NCBI GenBank assembly: GCA_015709315.1
Contig: JACCQI010000004.1
Span: 88,248 to 152,247 of the forward strand
Reading direction: 5' to 3'
Source of the DNA: Desulfovibrionaceae bacterium
Lineage (GTDB): Bacteria; Desulfobacterota; Desulfovibrionia; Desulfovibrionales; Desulfovibrionaceae
Length of the DNA: 64,000 nucleotides
In this document: piece after piece, positions 48,861 through 58,294 of the stretch
Layout of the letters: each line of letters begins with the position of its first letter
How positions within the stretch are numbered: position 1 is the stretch's first letter
Made by a program: the position numbers and the translations under genes
The notes under the pieces: generated by a model
What the model was told of the DNA's origin: nothing
Database searches by the model: none
Seen by the model: the letters and a program-made list of their open reading frames with translations, nothing else

Positions 48861-48931
48861 GCCTCCTCCCGGTTGAAGGATTTTCCCTTTCCCGCGCCGT
48901 TCGCCCCCAGGCGGCGGAAAATAGATTCTTG

Positions 48932-48946
48932 GCATGAAACGTACCA
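48932..48946 (-). promoter_or_regulatory. Candidate sigma-54 promoter of the haem pair
   Basis: TGGTACGTTTCATGC has GG and GC separated by 10 bases, the sigma-54 -24/-12 spacing, with TGGTACG matching TGGCACG at six of seven positions. It lies 72 bases before the tetrahaem gene start. No enhancer-binding protein gene is in the window. Confidence 0.4.
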
Positions 48947-49034
48947 CAATCGGCGGGAAAAGCCATTACAAATCCCTTTTCGGCCAGGGTTCCGTTTTCA
49001 AAGGGAATTGGTGTGAAATGGAATGCAAGATACG

Positions 49035-49066
49035 AAAACGGCGGGAACTTTCGCTCCCGCCGTTTT
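49035..49066 (-). terminator. Terminator of the haem-sensor kinase gene
   Basis: AAAACGGCGGGA-GCGAAAGT-TCCCGCCGTTTT followed by TCGTATC on the minus strand. Confidence 0.88.
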
Positions 49067-49085
49067 CGTTCTTGAAATGAGGGCG

Positions 49086-51356
49086 TTATAATTCGCACTC
49101 GGCTTTGGGGAAGGATATCTCGAAGCAGGCCCCCCCGGTCCCCCAGGGAAGCGCCCGGATATCCCCGCCGTAGTCGGTGATGATGCCGTAGGAGATGGAC
49201 AGTCCCAGGCCGGTGCCCTTGCCCACGCTCTTGGTGGTGAAGAACGGCTCGAACAGCCGTTCCCGGATGGCGACGGGAATGCCCGACCCGGTGTCGCAGA
49301 CCCGGAAGGCCACGGCGTCGCCGTCCTGGAAGGAGGTGAGCAGGATGCGTTTATCCGCGCCCGGCCCGTGGTCCGCCCACCGCTCCTCGATGGCGTCGCG
49401 GGCGTTCAGGAGCAGGTTGATGACCACCTGCTCCAGCCGGTTGGAGTCGGCCATGACCAGGGGCAGGTTCGGGTCCAGCTTCCAGTTCACGTCGATGTTG
49501 TGGACCTCCAATTGGCGGCTGAAGAACTCGAAGCCCCGTTCCAGGACCTCGTTGACCTGCACGGGCATGGTCTTGAGATCGGCCTTGCGGCCGAAGTCGC
49601 GCATGTGCTCGATGATCGAAGCGGCCCGGTCCACGTGCTCGGAGATGCCCTCGGCCATTTCGGCCATGATCTCCGGCTCGATGGGGGCGTTGTTGGAAAC
49701 CCGGCGCGCCATCAGGTTGGCGATGGTCTTGAGGATGGTCAGGGGCTGATTCAGTTCGTGGGCCACGCCCGTGGACATCTCGCCCAGCGTGGACATCTTG
49801 CTCGCCTGGATGAGCTGCTGCTCTGCCTCGGTCTTCTTGGTCACGTCCGTGCAGGTGACGATCAGGGTTTTGCGCTCGTCGAACCGGGCCGGGGAGATGC
49901 GAAGGACCACGAAGATGGGCTCGCCGGCCTTGGTCACATGGGTGCACATCTCGATCTCGGGCCAGGTCCGGAGCGGGGTCTCCCAGTCCGCGGCCTCGCC
50001 CTCGCGGAAGAAGCGCAGGAACGAGCTGCCGCGCAGTTCCTCCCGGGTCCAGCCGTAGATGTCCGTGGCGGACTCGTTGCAGTTGAGGATGTCGAGGGTT
50101 TCGGCGTCCAGGACGAAGATCGCGCTGGGGATGGAGTCGAAGATGGCGTGGTAGCGGTGCTCGCTGGCCGCCAGCTTGGACTCCAGCTCTTTGCGCTGGG
50201 TGATGTCGATCATCATCTCCATGGCGGCGATCACCTTCCCCTGCTTGTCCTTGACCGGGGAGGTGTACACGATCCAGTGGATGGGCATGCCGTCCTTGGA
50301 CAGCCCGGACTCTTCGCTCATGTGGGAGCGTCCGTCCCGGAAGGTGGCGTCCACCGGGCAGGACTCGCACTTGTCGAGCCGTCCCTTGTTGATCTGCCAG
50401 CACCGCTTGCCGCGCGGCAGGCCGAAGTGGCGCTCGTAGGCGGAGTTGTGCCGGATGACGCGGTAGTCCGCGTCCACCACCGAGACCAGGCAGGGCACGT
50501 TGTCGAACAGGTTGCGGTATTCCTCGCGCTGCTCCATGAGCTCGCGGTGCTTTTCCGAGACCCTCCGGCCCATGAGGTTGAACGCCTCGCCCAGCGTGCC
50601 GATTTCGTCCACCTGGGCGATGCCGATATCCGAGAAGGACTCGCCGTCGCTGATGCCCCTGGTGGCCGAGATGAACCGCTTGATGGGCCGGAAGATGAAT
50701 CGGTAGGAGAAAAAGAACAGGGAGATGAAGGTGGCCGCGAAGACCACCACGGAGATGCCCACGTTGGCCTGCTCGAACGTGCGGATCATGGCGTTCTTTT
50801 CCCGCATGGACACGGTCACGTCCAAAAGCCCCAGGACCTGCTCGTCCCCGCTGTGCACGTGGCAGGGGCCGGGCGAGCAGCCCTCGGAATTGGGGATGGG
50901 GGTCATGATGGCCATGAGCTGGTCGCCGTTGGCCCCGTCGAGCATTCGGGTGCGCCTGTCCAGGGGCATGGTGGGCGGGGTCGGGTCGTACTGGTGGCAG
51001 GTCCAGCATTCGGGCGAGTCCATGGGAATGACCGCACCCACCTCGTCGGGGATGTTGGAAAAGACGATGTTCCCCTGCTTGTTGTAGACGCGGATGGTCT
51101 CGATCTCGTCCTGCCGGGCGATGTTGTTGATGTTCTCTTTGATGTCCTCTTCGGAGTCGAGCATCATGGCGTAGTGCAGGGCGAGCAAAATGGTGTCCGA
51201 GACCATATCGATGTCGCCCATGACCCCGGTGACTACGTTGTTCTTGAAATAGTAGACGTTGAATCCGGTCCACAGGAAGATGCACAGCGTGAGCGTGACC
51301 CCGCCGGACAGGATCATCTTGGCGATCAGGCTTTCACGGAATCGCTTGAACAGCAT
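49086..51356 (-). CDS. Membrane sensor histidine kinase with a periplasmic haem-c domain
   Basis: 756 residues. Helix 1 is near 13-33 and helix 2 near 198-220. Between them lie two c-type haem motifs: CWTCH at 117-121 and CSPGPCH at 160-166 (CX4CH, known from cytochrome c3). After a HAMP linker come a first PAS (near 280-385, with the CW...CESCPVDATF cysteine pattern), a second PAS (near 400-505), the HisKA box VAHELNQPL with His533, and an ATPase domain (VVINLLLNARDA, GKGTGLGLS). No receiver is attached. A periplasmic covalent haem suggests sensing of redox state or a diatomic gas. It lies between the rrf2 gene and the HAO pair. Confidence 0.9.
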   Translation of the reverse strand: MLFKRFRESLIAKMILSGGVTLTLCIFLWTGFNVYYFKNNVVTGVMGDIDMVSDTILLALHYAMMLDSEEDIKENINNIARQDEIETIRVYNKQGNIVFSNIPDEVGAVIPMDSPECWTCHQYDPTPPTMPLDRRTRMLDGANGDQLMAIMTPIPNSEGCSPGPCHVHSGDEQVLGLLDVTVSMREKNAMIRTFEQANVGISVVVFAATFISLFFFSYRFIFRPIKRFISATRGISDGESFSDIGIAQVDEIGTLGEAFNLMGRRVSEKHRELMEQREEYRNLFDNVPCLVSVVDADYRVIRHNSAYERHFGLPRGKRCWQINKGRLDKCESCPVDATFRDGRSHMSEESGLSKDGMPIHWIVYTSPVKDKQGKVIAAMEMMIDITQRKELESKLAASEHRYHAIFDSIPSAIFVLDAETLDILNCNESATDIYGWTREELRGSSFLRFFREGEAADWETPLRTWPEIEMCTHVTKAGEPIFVVLRISPARFDERKTLIVTCTDVTKKTEAEQQLIQASKMSTLGEMSTGVAHELNQPLTILKTIANLMARRVSNNAPIEPEIMAEMAEGISEHVDRAASIIEHMRDFGRKADLKTMPVQVNEVLERGFEFFSRQLEVHNIDVNWKLDPNLPLVMADSNRLEQVVINLLLNARDAIEERWADHGPGADKRILLTSFQDGDAVAFRVCDTGSGIPVAIRERLFEPFFTTKSVGKGTGLGLSISYGIITDYGGDIRALPWGTGGACFEISFPKAECEL

Positions 51357-51393
51357 GACACCTCCCTCATGGCGTTGCCGTTGCCGCGGCTTC

Positions 51394-51837
51394 CTAACCG
51401 TCGGCGTCCCTGGCGTTCTCCGGGCAGAGCCGGGCGTCCTTCATCAGGTCGGCCAGGGAAAAGGAATCGAGCATCTTGTACATGGCTATGGACGCGTCGT
51501 CCCATATGGACCGCCGCAGGCAGACGGCCGCGCGCGGGCAGGTGGTCACGTCGCAGTCGCATTCGAGGACCTGCTCCTCGCCGTCCAGGATGCGGGCCAC
51601 CTCGCCGATGGAGATGTCCTCGGGCTCCCGGATCAGGACGTTGCCGCCGTTGGGGCCGCGCTTGCCTTTGACGTAGCCCGCCTGCTTGAGCATCTTGATG
51701 AGTTTTTCGAGATATTTGAGCGACAGCCCCTCCCGTTCGGCCGTGTCCTTGCTGGGGACGGGGGCGCCGTCCGCCGAATGCAGGGCGATGTCCAGTAGCA
51801 ATCGTGTGCCGTATCGGCTGCGGGTGGTCAGTTTCAT
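51394..51837 (-). CDS. Rrf2-family transcriptional regulator
   Basis: 147 residues, start MKLTTRSRYGTRLLLDIA at 51837. The winged helix (YLEKLIKMLKQAGYVKGKRGPNGGNVLIREP) and the C-terminal CDCDVTTCPRAAVC cluster match the Rrf2/IscR family; the four cysteines could hold an Fe-S cluster. In Desulfovibrio vulgaris, rrf2 follows the hmc operon, so this is the likely hmc repressor. It is here 4 kb downstream of hmcF, with extra signalling genes between. Confidence 0.9.
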   Translation of the reverse strand: MKLTTRSRYGTRLLLDIALHSADGAPVPSKDTAEREGLSLKYLEKLIKMLKQAGYVKGKRGPNGGNVLIREPEDISIGEVARILDGEEQVLECDCDVTTCPRAAVCLRRSIWDDASIAMYKMLDSFSLADLMKDARLCPENARDADG

Positions 51838-51939
51838 GTCGTACGTTCCTGGGGCGAAGGTGGTGGCGCGGGGTGCGTCGGCCAAGCATAGGAAAAAACC
51901 ACCGGACTATCAATTCCCCCGGCCCGGGTTCCCCGCGGC

Positions 51940-53847
51940 CTAGCCGGACGCGCCGGGCAGGGTGATGGCAAAGGTCGAGCCCTTGTCCGGGGCGGAGTCC
52001 ACGGAGATGGAGCCGCCGTGCCGCTCTATGGTCTGGTTGGAGATGAACAGGCCGATGCCCGTGCCCTTCTTGCCCTTGGAGGAGAAGAACAGGGTGAATA
52101 TCTTTTCCCGTGTTTCCCGGTCCATGCCCATGCCGTTGTCGGACACGGTGACGACCACGCCGGTCCCCTCCCGCCGGGCGGCGAATCCCACCCGGCCGTC
52201 CTGCCGGCCTTCGGAGGCGTCCACCCCGTTTTCCAGGAAGTTGATCAGGGCGGCGGACATGGCGGCGGTGTCCACGTCCAGTTCGCCGAGATCGTCCGGC
52301 AGGTCCGTATGGAATGCGACGCCCGCTGCCTCGGCCTTGGCCCCGGCAATGGCCGCCGTGTCCCGGAGGAACCCGGCTGCGTCCACCCGCTCTGTCTCCA
52401 GCTCGCGCGACTTGGCGTAGTAGAGGATGTCCAGCACCATTTTCTTGACCCGGCCGATCATGGCCTTGAGGGTCCGGGTGGCCGCGTCCACGCGCTCCCT
52501 GTCGCCCTTCCGCAGCCCCGATTCCAGCCGGTAGATGCCGCCGTCCAGGGACGTGAGCATGCCCTTGACCCCGTGGGACATGGAGCCGAGCATGATGCCC
52601 AGCGACGTGAGGTGGTCCTGCAGCCGCCGGATCTCGGTGATGTCGGTGCTCATCTCCATGGCCTGGACCACCGCGCCCGAGGCATCGTGGATGGGGGCCG
52701 ACTGCACCAGCATGTTCTTTTGCTCGCCGGAAAGGGTGGTGACCACGGTTTCGCGCTGGCGGGACTGGCCGTCCCCGATGGTCTTTTTGACCAGACAGTC
52801 CTCGCACGGCTCGTCGCGGTGCTTGTAGCAGGTGTAGCACGGCCTGCCCGCGGCCTCGCCGAAATCCTCGACGAACCGCCGGTTGGCCTCGGCTATGGAC
52901 AGGTCCGGGTTCTGGACCGTGATGTAGCAGGGAGCCTCGTCGAACAACCGCTGGTACTTGTACTGGGTGGTCAGCAGCTCGTCCTTGAGCCGCTTGAGCT
53001 CGGTCATGTCCACGGAGATGTCCAGCACCAGTTCGATTTCGCCGTCCTTGCCGGGGATGGGCGCGGTGTAGACCGTGACCGGGATCTCCTCGCCGTCGCG
53101 GGAGAGGAAGGTCTCCTTGCTGCGCTGGCCCTTGCCGGTCTGGAAGGTCTTCTGCACCGGGCAGGCGTTGCCCGGCGAGGTGCGGTCGGAATAGATGTCG
53201 AAGCTGTTGTCGCCCACCCGGTTGCCCAACCGCTCCTCAAACAGGGTGTTGTGGGCCACGATCTCGAGATAGCGGTTGTGGATGGACACCAGGCAGGGCA
53301 GCTCGTTGAACAGCTCCCCGCCGGCCTCCACGGAGCGGGCGGCGTCGGACAGGGCGTCGGACAGCCCCTTGACCACCTGGCAGGCGGCGTTCTGGCGTTC
53401 CAGCTCCACGATGCGCCGGGTTTTCTCGTCCACGAGCTTTTCCAGGTTCTCGGTGTATTCCCTGAGCTGGCGGCGCATGGACACGCGCTCGCGGGCGCGC
53501 TCCAGGGCGAACTCCAGGACGTCGTGGTTGATGGGCTTGGTGATGAAGTCCGAGGCGTCGTGCTTCAGCGACTCGATGGCCAGGTCCATGTCGCCGTGGC
53601 CGGTGATCATGATCACTTCGGTGTCCGGGGATTGGGCCTTTATGCCCTTCAAAAGCTCGATGCCGTCCATGACGGGCATCTTGATGTCCGTGAACACGAT
53701 GTCGGGGTGGAATTCGTCGAACAGCGCCAAGCCGTCCCTGCCGTTCTCGGCGGTCCTGACCTCGTATCCGAGGTCCATGAGGGAGAGGCCGAGAAAGCGC
53801 CGTACGCCCTCTTCGTCGTCCACCAGCATCAGTTTCTTGAAGTCCAT
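51940..53847 (-). CDS. REC-PAS-PAS histidine kinase, cytoplasmic
   Basis: 635 residues. Residues 1-120 are a receiver with phospho-acceptor Asp54 (VFTDIKMPVMDG). Two PAS-like domains follow; the second has CYTCYKHRDEPCEDCLV, the Cys-rich PAS subtype also seen in the neighbouring haem kinase. The H-box is MSHGVKGMLTSLDGG and the ATPase part ends with GMGMDRETREKIFTLFFSSKGKKGTGIGL. It has no membrane helix. It can therefore receive a phosphate and pass one on. It sits between two Rrf1-like regulators and rrf2. Confidence 0.9.
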   Translation of the reverse strand: MDFKKLMLVDDEEGVRRFLGLSLMDLGYEVRTAENGRDGLALFDEFHPDIVFTDIKMPVMDGIELLKGIKAQSPDTEVIMITGHGDMDLAIESLKHDASDFITKPINHDVLEFALERARERVSMRRQLREYTENLEKLVDEKTRRIVELERQNAACQVVKGLSDALSDAARSVEAGGELFNELPCLVSIHNRYLEIVAHNTLFEERLGNRVGDNSFDIYSDRTSPGNACPVQKTFQTGKGQRSKETFLSRDGEEIPVTVYTAPIPGKDGEIELVLDISVDMTELKRLKDELLTTQYKYQRLFDEAPCYITVQNPDLSIAEANRRFVEDFGEAAGRPCYTCYKHRDEPCEDCLVKKTIGDGQSRQRETVVTTLSGEQKNMLVQSAPIHDASGAVVQAMEMSTDITEIRRLQDHLTSLGIMLGSMSHGVKGMLTSLDGGIYRLESGLRKGDRERVDAATRTLKAMIGRVKKMVLDILYYAKSRELETERVDAAGFLRDTAAIAGAKAEAAGVAFHTDLPDDLGELDVDTAAMSAALINFLENGVDASEGRQDGRVGFAARREGTGVVVTVSDNGMGMDRETREKIFTLFFSSKGKKGTGIGLFISNQTIERHGGSISVDSAPDKGSTFAITLPGASG

Positions 53848-53929
53848 CTGTCCCTCCCGGAAGGCCCCCTCCGCACCGCCGCCACGGTGTGTATCGGATT
53901 GTTTCCCTTCCAGCCCTGCTGTCGGGCGG

Positions 53930-54286
53930 CTATTCGCCCAGCGCCTCGCGGACGATCTGGATCACGTCCGCAGGATCGAACGGCTTCTTGATGGTCGCCA
54001 CGGCCCGCCGGATGGCCAGGTGTATCCCGGACAGGCCGCTGATGACGATCACCGGGATGTCCGAGAACTCCGCCTCGTTGGTCAGGCGACGGTAGAAACG
54101 CGGCCCCCATTCGTGGGGCATCTCGATGTCGAGCGTGATGAGGTCCGGCTTTTCCGCCATGGCCACATCATAGGCCGACTTGCCGTCCGAGGCGCGGCAG
54201 GTTTCGTATCCGTGGTCTTCAAAGACGCTGACGAGGTAGTCGACGATATCCGGGTCGTCGTCCACCACCATGATCTTCTTGGGCAT
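53930..54286 (-). CDS. Rrf1-like single-domain response regulator, paralogue A
   Basis: 118 residues, one receiver domain and no output domain. The acidic pocket is VVDDD, the phospho-acceptor Asp53 lies in ITLDIEMPHEWGPRFYRR, and the KP lysine is in TIKKPFDP. The EWGPRFYRR insertion is shared with paralogue B. Single-domain receivers of this type (Rrf1) flank hmc in D. vulgaris. The start MPKKIMVV at 54286 has AAGGTGGAGCCA before it. Confidence 0.88.
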   Translation of the reverse strand: MPKKIMVVDDDPDIVDYLVSVFEDHGYETCRASDGKSAYDVAMAEKPDLITLDIEMPHEWGPRFYRRLTNEAEFSDIPVIVISGLSGIHLAIRRAVATIKKPFDPADVIQIVREALGE

Positions 54287-54374
54287 TGGCTCCACCTTGG
54301 GTTCGCGGTGTGGGAAAGGTCCCGCAACGCCTGCACCGTATACTCAACCTGCGTACCAGTTCAAGTTCCAAGAA

Positions 54375-54408
54375 CCCGGCCCGCGCACCGGAAATGCGCG
54401 GACCGGGC
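54375..54408 (-). terminator. Hairpin after the duplicated receiver fragment
   Basis: CCCGG(T)CCGCGCA and TGCGCGG(G)CCGGG form a strong stem; no T-run follows. An identical hairpin lies at 54584-54617 after the intact gene, because it is inside the duplication. Confidence 0.6.
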
Positions 54409-54418
54409 GTCGCCCCGG

Positions 54419-54579
54419 CTAGCCGATGGCGTCCTTGACGATTTTCAGCAACTGGGCGGCTTCGAACGGCTTGGTAAGGGTCGCGATCGCCTTGGGAATG
54501 GCGTACTTGATCGCGTTGAGGCCGCTGATGACCACTACCGGGGTGCGCTTGAGCGCGTCGTCCTGGCTGATCCTGCGGT
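54419..54579 (-). pseudogene. Duplicated C-terminal fragment of response-regulator paralogue B
   Basis: A second copy of the last 53 codons (RRISQDDALKRTPVV to KDAIG) and the stop, with no start codon or receiver N-terminus. It lies downstream of the intact gene and its hairpin. It cannot make a functional receiver. Confidence 0.85.
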
Positions 54580-54627
54580 AGAACCCGGCCCGCGCACCGG
54601 AAATGCGCGGACCGGGCGTCGCCCCGG

Positions 54628-54981
54628 CTAGCCGATGGCGTCCTTGACGATTTTCAGCAACTGGGCGGCTTCGAACGGCTTGGTAAGGGTCGCGATCGCC
54701 TTGGGAATGGCGTACTTGATCGCGTTGAGGCCGCTGATGACCACTACCGGGGTGCGCTTGAGCGCGTCGTCCTGGCTGATCCTGCGGTAGAACCTCGGGC
54801 CCCATTCGTTGGGCATTTCCAGGTCCAGGGTGATCAGGTCGGGCTTTTCCGCCTTGGCGATCTCCACGGCCTCGGAACCGTCTTCAGCGGTCACAGTCTC
54901 ATACCCGTTGTCGCCGAGCAGCTCGGACAGGTAAGAGCGGATTTCCTGGTCGTCGTCGACAATCAGAATCTTCTTCGACAT
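54628..54981 (-). CDS. Rrf1-like single-domain response regulator, paralogue B
   Basis: 117 residues, one receiver: VDDD pocket, Asp53 in ITLDLEMPNEWGPRFYRR, and KPFEAAQ. The start at 54981 follows AGGAGGACAATT. It is about 60% identical by eye to paralogue A. Its 3' end is inside the 209-bp duplication, but the gene itself is complete. Its place after hmcF and usp matches rrf1. Confidence 0.88.
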   Translation of the reverse strand: MSKKILIVDDDQEIRSYLSELLGDNGYETVTAEDGSEAVEIAKAEKPDLITLDLEMPNEWGPRFYRRISQDDALKRTPVVVISGLNAIKYAIPKAIATLTKPFEAAQLLKIVKDAIG

Positions 54982-55102
54982 AATTGTCCTCCTGGTACAA
55001 GGAATCCTCGGGATTCCTGTGTTGCCGGAGCCGTATGGCCAAAGCCCGGCTGGCGGCATTGATAAGCAGGCGTCCGGCCCCGGGCCGGGCGCTTTGATTT
55101 CG

Positions 55103-55996
55103 TTACACCTTGTCCGGCTTGGACACGCTGACCACCGGGCAGCCCGCGCGCAGGATGACCTGCTCCATGGTGGAGCCGATGCGGGCCTTTTCCGGGTTCA
55201 GCTCGCGCGAGTGGTGGGCCATGACGATCATGTCGGCCGATTTCTCGCGGGCCATCTTGACGATTTCGACAAAGGGGACGCCCTCCCAGACTTCGATGTC
55301 GTAATCCTTGAAGTCGCCCATCAGCGGTACGTAGGTGGTGCGGATGCGGTCGCGGGCCGCGATGATTTGGTCCTCGATCTCGTTCTGGTCCAGCACCTTG
55401 CCGCTGATGTCCAGGGCATGGAGCAGGGTCAGGTCGCAGCCGATCTCCTGCGCGGACTTGAGGGCGAACCGGAAGGCGTTTTCCGCCTGTTTGGAGAAAT
55501 CGGTGGCAAAGAGGATGTTGGAGAACCCGCCCCAGTAGGAGGCGGTCTCGCGGTGTACGGTCATCACCGGGCAGCGGGCGGCCTTGGCCACCTTTTGCAG
55601 GGTGGAGCCGGGGTAGCCCTTGCGGTAGACCGAGGAATCGCCGGAACTCGCGCCCATGACGATCAGGTCCGCGTCCTCGTCCCGGGCGCAGCGAAGGATC
55701 TCGCGGCTCGGCACGCCGGTGGTGAGCTTGATCTGGGAGTACTCCACGATCTCGAACTGTTTCTCGAACGTGGTCTTGAGTTCCTCCTCGACCCAGGCGC
55801 GATACTCGTCGTCCACCTCGATCTCCTCGCCGGTCCGCACGTCGTTGACGATGTGCGAGAACGCCTTGGTGGGCACTCCCATGACGTTGAGAACCAGGAC
55901 TTCGGCCCCGTAGCGCCGGGCCATGTCAAAGGCGACACGGGCTGCGCCGAAGGTGGACGGAGCACCGCTGGTCGCCAGCAGAATCTTCTTGAACAT
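55103..55996 (-). CDS. Universal stress protein with two UspA domains
   Basis: 297 residues with two tandem UspA folds. The ATP-binding pattern is visible in both: IVMGASSGDSSVYRKGYPGSTLQKV in the first and IVMAHHSRELNPEKARIGSTMEQVI in the second (the G-x2-G-x9-G(S/T) type, the second with weaker glycines). It starts 19 bp after the hmcF stop, so it is likely expressed with hmc. A role in energy or redox stress is plausible but not shown. Confidence 0.9.
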   Translation of the reverse strand: MFKKILLATSGAPSTFGAARVAFDMARRYGAEVLVLNVMGVPTKAFSHIVNDVRTGEEIEVDDEYRAWVEEELKTTFEKQFEIVEYSQIKLTTGVPSREILRCARDEDADLIVMGASSGDSSVYRKGYPGSTLQKVAKAARCPVMTVHRETASYWGGFSNILFATDFSKQAENAFRFALKSAQEIGCDLTLLHALDISGKVLDQNEIEDQIIAARDRIRTTYVPLMGDFKDYDIEVWEGVPFVEIVKMAREKSADMIVMAHHSRELNPEKARIGSTMEQVILRAGCPVVSVSKPDKV

Positions 55997-56015
55997 ATCT
56001 CACCTCGTCCTTTGG

Positions 56016-57407
56016 TTACTCGTCTTTGGGCAGCAGGTGCTCGGGCACGTCGAGCATGCCGATGACCAGCGGCTTGAGGAACGACCAGCGGATGCCGATC
56101 TCGTATTCCTCCTCCAGGTCGCGGATGGCGTCCCAGCAGTTGTGGCAGGGGGCGATGACCAGCTTGCAACCGGTATCGAGGATCTGCTCCATCTTCTTGC
56201 GAAGGGCCATGTTGCGCTGCTCGCGGTACAGGCCGATGCCGTTGAAGCCGCCACCGCCGCCGCAGCAGTAGTTGTGCTCCTTGTTGGGAGCCATCTCCAC
56301 GAAGCAGCCGGGCTCGACGATGTAGCTGATGATCTCGCGGGTGACGTCCTTCAGCCCCTGGTTGCGCACGTAGTTGCAGGAGTCCTGGAGGGTGACCGGC
56401 TCCTTGATGCGCTTGGCCGGATCGATCTTGAGCTTGCCGGTCCGCAGGGCCTCGGCCAGCCATTCCACGTAGTGGATGTACGGGACCGGCGTCTGCCCGT
56501 CCTCGCGCCCGGCCCAGTAGGGACCCTCGATGACCGTGGCCCGGTGGGCGTGGCCGCACTCGGTGCCGATGGCCCGCTTGGGCCGCAGCCGCTCGATGGC
56601 GGAGTAGACGTTCAGGACGTTGTCCTTGCAGCACTCCCAGTCGCCCGCGAACATGGACAGGGAGGTTTGCTCCCACCCTTCCGAAGGCACGGTCCAGTTC
56701 TCGCCCGCCACGTGGAAGAGGATGGCCGCCTCGGCGATGTCCTCGGGGTAGTGCTTGGGTTCGCGGGCGTTGCAGGTGTACATGATGTCCGCGTCTTCCT
56801 TGTCCACGGGGATCTCGAGGCCCGGCCATTCGTCCTCGTTCTCCTCGGCCATCCACTCGCAGGTCTCCACCCAGTCCTCGGTGGTCACGTCCATCTGGGC
56901 GCGGTACACGCGGTGCATGCCGGAGCCGATCTTCAGCTCCCACGGCACGAAGCCCTGGGAGTAGAGCAGGCCGCGCAGGTAGCTGAACATGATGCCCATG
57001 TCTATGCCGTGCGGGCAGTACATGCCGCAGCGGTTGCAGCAGGTGCATTTGCTCCAGGCGGTTTCCATGCACATCTGCATGAACGCGTTGTCCACCTTGC
57101 CCTTTTTCTTGACCATCACGCCGAGCGTGGACTGGATCTTGTAGGACGGCACCTGTTCGGGCACCCGGCCGTTGACCTGGTACAGGAAGCAGGACTCGGC
57201 GCACAGGCCGCAGTGGGCGCAGATTTCGAGCCAGGTCCTGGTCCTGGATTTCATGGTTTTCCGGATGGCCCCCCACAGCTTGTCGGAGTCCACGTCCAGT
57301 TGGTTCATCTCTTCGTAGTATTGCTTGCCGCCCTTGTCGTTGAGCGTGGCCTTGAGCTGCTCATCGGTATTGATGGGCGTCTTGTTGCAGAATATTCCTT
57401 CAGGCAT
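56016..57407 (-). CDS. hmcF: Hmc complex cytoplasmic Fe-S subunit with CCG domains
   Basis: 463 residues, HdrD/DsrK-like. Two [4Fe-4S] sites: Cys63-66-69-73 ([11 protein letters not shown]) and Cys121-124-127-131 ([12 protein letters not shown]). The C-terminal half has two CCG-type cysteine clusters: ECCKDN..., and [12 protein letters not shown] with CHNCWDAI, the motif that binds a noncubane cluster in heterodisulfide reductase. It faces the cytoplasm and would pass electrons to or from a cytoplasmic partner. It is last of the six hmc genes. Confidence 0.92.
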   Translation of the reverse strand: MPEGIFCNKTPINTDEQLKATLNDKGGKQYYEEMNQLDVDSDKLWGAIRKTMKSRTRTWLEICAHCGLCAESCFLYQVNGRVPEQVPSYKIQSTLGVMVKKKGKVDNAFMQMCMETAWSKCTCCNRCGMYCPHGIDMGIMFSYLRGLLYSQGFVPWELKIGSGMHRVYRAQMDVTTEDWVETCEWMAEENEDEWPGLEIPVDKEDADIMYTCNAREPKHYPEDIAEAAILFHVAGENWTVPSEGWEQTSLSMFAGDWECCKDNVLNVYSAIERLRPKRAIGTECGHAHRATVIEGPYWAGREDGQTPVPYIHYVEWLAEALRTGKLKIDPAKRIKEPVTLQDSCNYVRNQGLKDVTREIISYIVEPGCFVEMAPNKEHNYCCGGGGGFNGIGLYREQRNMALRKKMEQILDTGCKLVIAPCHNCWDAIRDLEEEYEIGIRWSFLKPLVIGMLDVPEHLLPKDE

Positions 57408-57432
57408 TGTGCTTCTCCTTGTATGCGACCGG

Positions 57433-58110
57433 CTACCAGGCCATGTCGGTGCCCTTCATGCCGCCGCGCTTGATGCCGTAGTCCATGCCCAGTTGCAGGC
57501 GGGACATGAAGAACAGCAGGACGTGGCTGAGCTTGGTGAAGGGCAGGCTCAGGAGCCAGATTTCGCCGGTGATGATGTGGGCCGTCAGCCAGAAGTCGTA
57601 GTTGCCCATGTCGTAGCGGGCGATGAGCCCGGTGACGAAGGGGGCCACGGTGATGACCAGCAGAAGGTAGTCGTAGACCGTGGTGATGATGCGGACTTCA
57701 GGGAAGGCGATCCGGCGCAGGACCAGGAACAGGCCCCCCGCCAGGCAGGTCCAGGCCAATGCGTCCGCCACGCCCGCAGGCAGGGCGGGCAGGCTGAAGC
57801 CGAACGCCTGCTTGAGCATCACGTTGTGGGCTTCCAGGAAGATGGGCGTGACCAGAAGCCCGATATGGAAGCCGAAGAAGATGATCGTGAAGCCGGGACG
57901 GACGCGCCACAACCTCGCCTTGAACGGTATGATGAAGGCCAGGATCGAGCGAATCCCGCCGCGCATGCCGTAGCCCAGGTGCGGGCGGTAGGCCACGCGG
58001 TCGAGCTGCCAGCTCAGGCCGCGAACATACATCACGGCGCGGACGAGCAGGCCGCCGAAGCTGACGAGGAAGGTCACCCAGAGCATCGGCCCTGTGAGGA
58101 AATCGTACAT
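57433..58110 (-). CDS. hmcE: Hmc complex b-type cytochrome-like membrane subunit
   Basis: 225 residues with about five hydrophobic helices and several histidines placed in helices ([33 protein letters not shown]), as in NarI/DsrM-type diheme cytochrome b. It would receive electrons from or give them to menaquinone. It lies between hmcD and hmcF. Confidence 0.88.
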   Translation of the reverse strand: MYDFLTGPMLWVTFLVSFGGLLVRAVMYVRGLSWQLDRVAYRPHLGYGMRGGIRSILAFIIPFKARLWRVRPGFTIIFFGFHIGLLVTPIFLEAHNVMLKQAFGFSLPALPAGVADALAWTCLAGGLFLVLRRIAFPEVRIITTVYDYLLLVITVAPFVTGLIARYDMGNYDFWLTAHIITGEIWLLSLPFTKLSHVLLFFMSRLQLGMDYGIKRGGMKGTDMAW

Positions 58111-58150
58111 TTCCGCTTCTCCTTGAATATTTGGTGACGATGGCCCGCGC

Positions 58151-58282
58151 CTAGTCGTCCTTGTTGTTGCCGCCCATGAGGAACCGCCAGTAAAGGGTGG
58201 CCCCCACCAGGATTCCGCCCATGATCAGGTACACGACGCCCTTGGTGAACGTGTAGTAGTCCTGGAGTGTGTAGAATTCCAT
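58151..58282 (-). CDS. hmcD: Hmc complex small membrane subunit
   Basis: 43 residues, one membrane helix (KGVVYLIMGGILVGATLYW) between the hydrophilic start MEFYTLQDYYTF and the acidic end GGNNKDD. The start at 58282 follows GGAGGTCGGCGAA. HmcD of D. vulgaris is similarly tiny (47 residues). It is in its expected place between hmcC and hmcE; it is easily missed because of its size. Confidence 0.88.
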   Translation of the reverse strand: MEFYTLQDYYTFTKGVVYLIMGGILVGATLYWRFLMGGNNKDD

Positions 58283-58294
58283 TTCGCCGACCTC

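Larger units (their letters stand above)
54371..54794. repeat. Tandem direct duplication of a 209-bp segment
   Basis: The sequence 54371-54579 repeats at 54580-54788, with AGAACC at all three junctions (54371, 54580, 54789). The unit runs from inside the response-regulator gene through its stop codon and the hairpin after it. The copies look identical by eye, so the duplication is recent or an assembly product. Confidence 0.88.

Noticed and set aside
54419..54805. A 128-codon protein spanning the duplication
   Set aside because: It reads an out-of-frame part of the intact receiver, then the duplicated fragment; it is a product of the tandem copy, not a gene.
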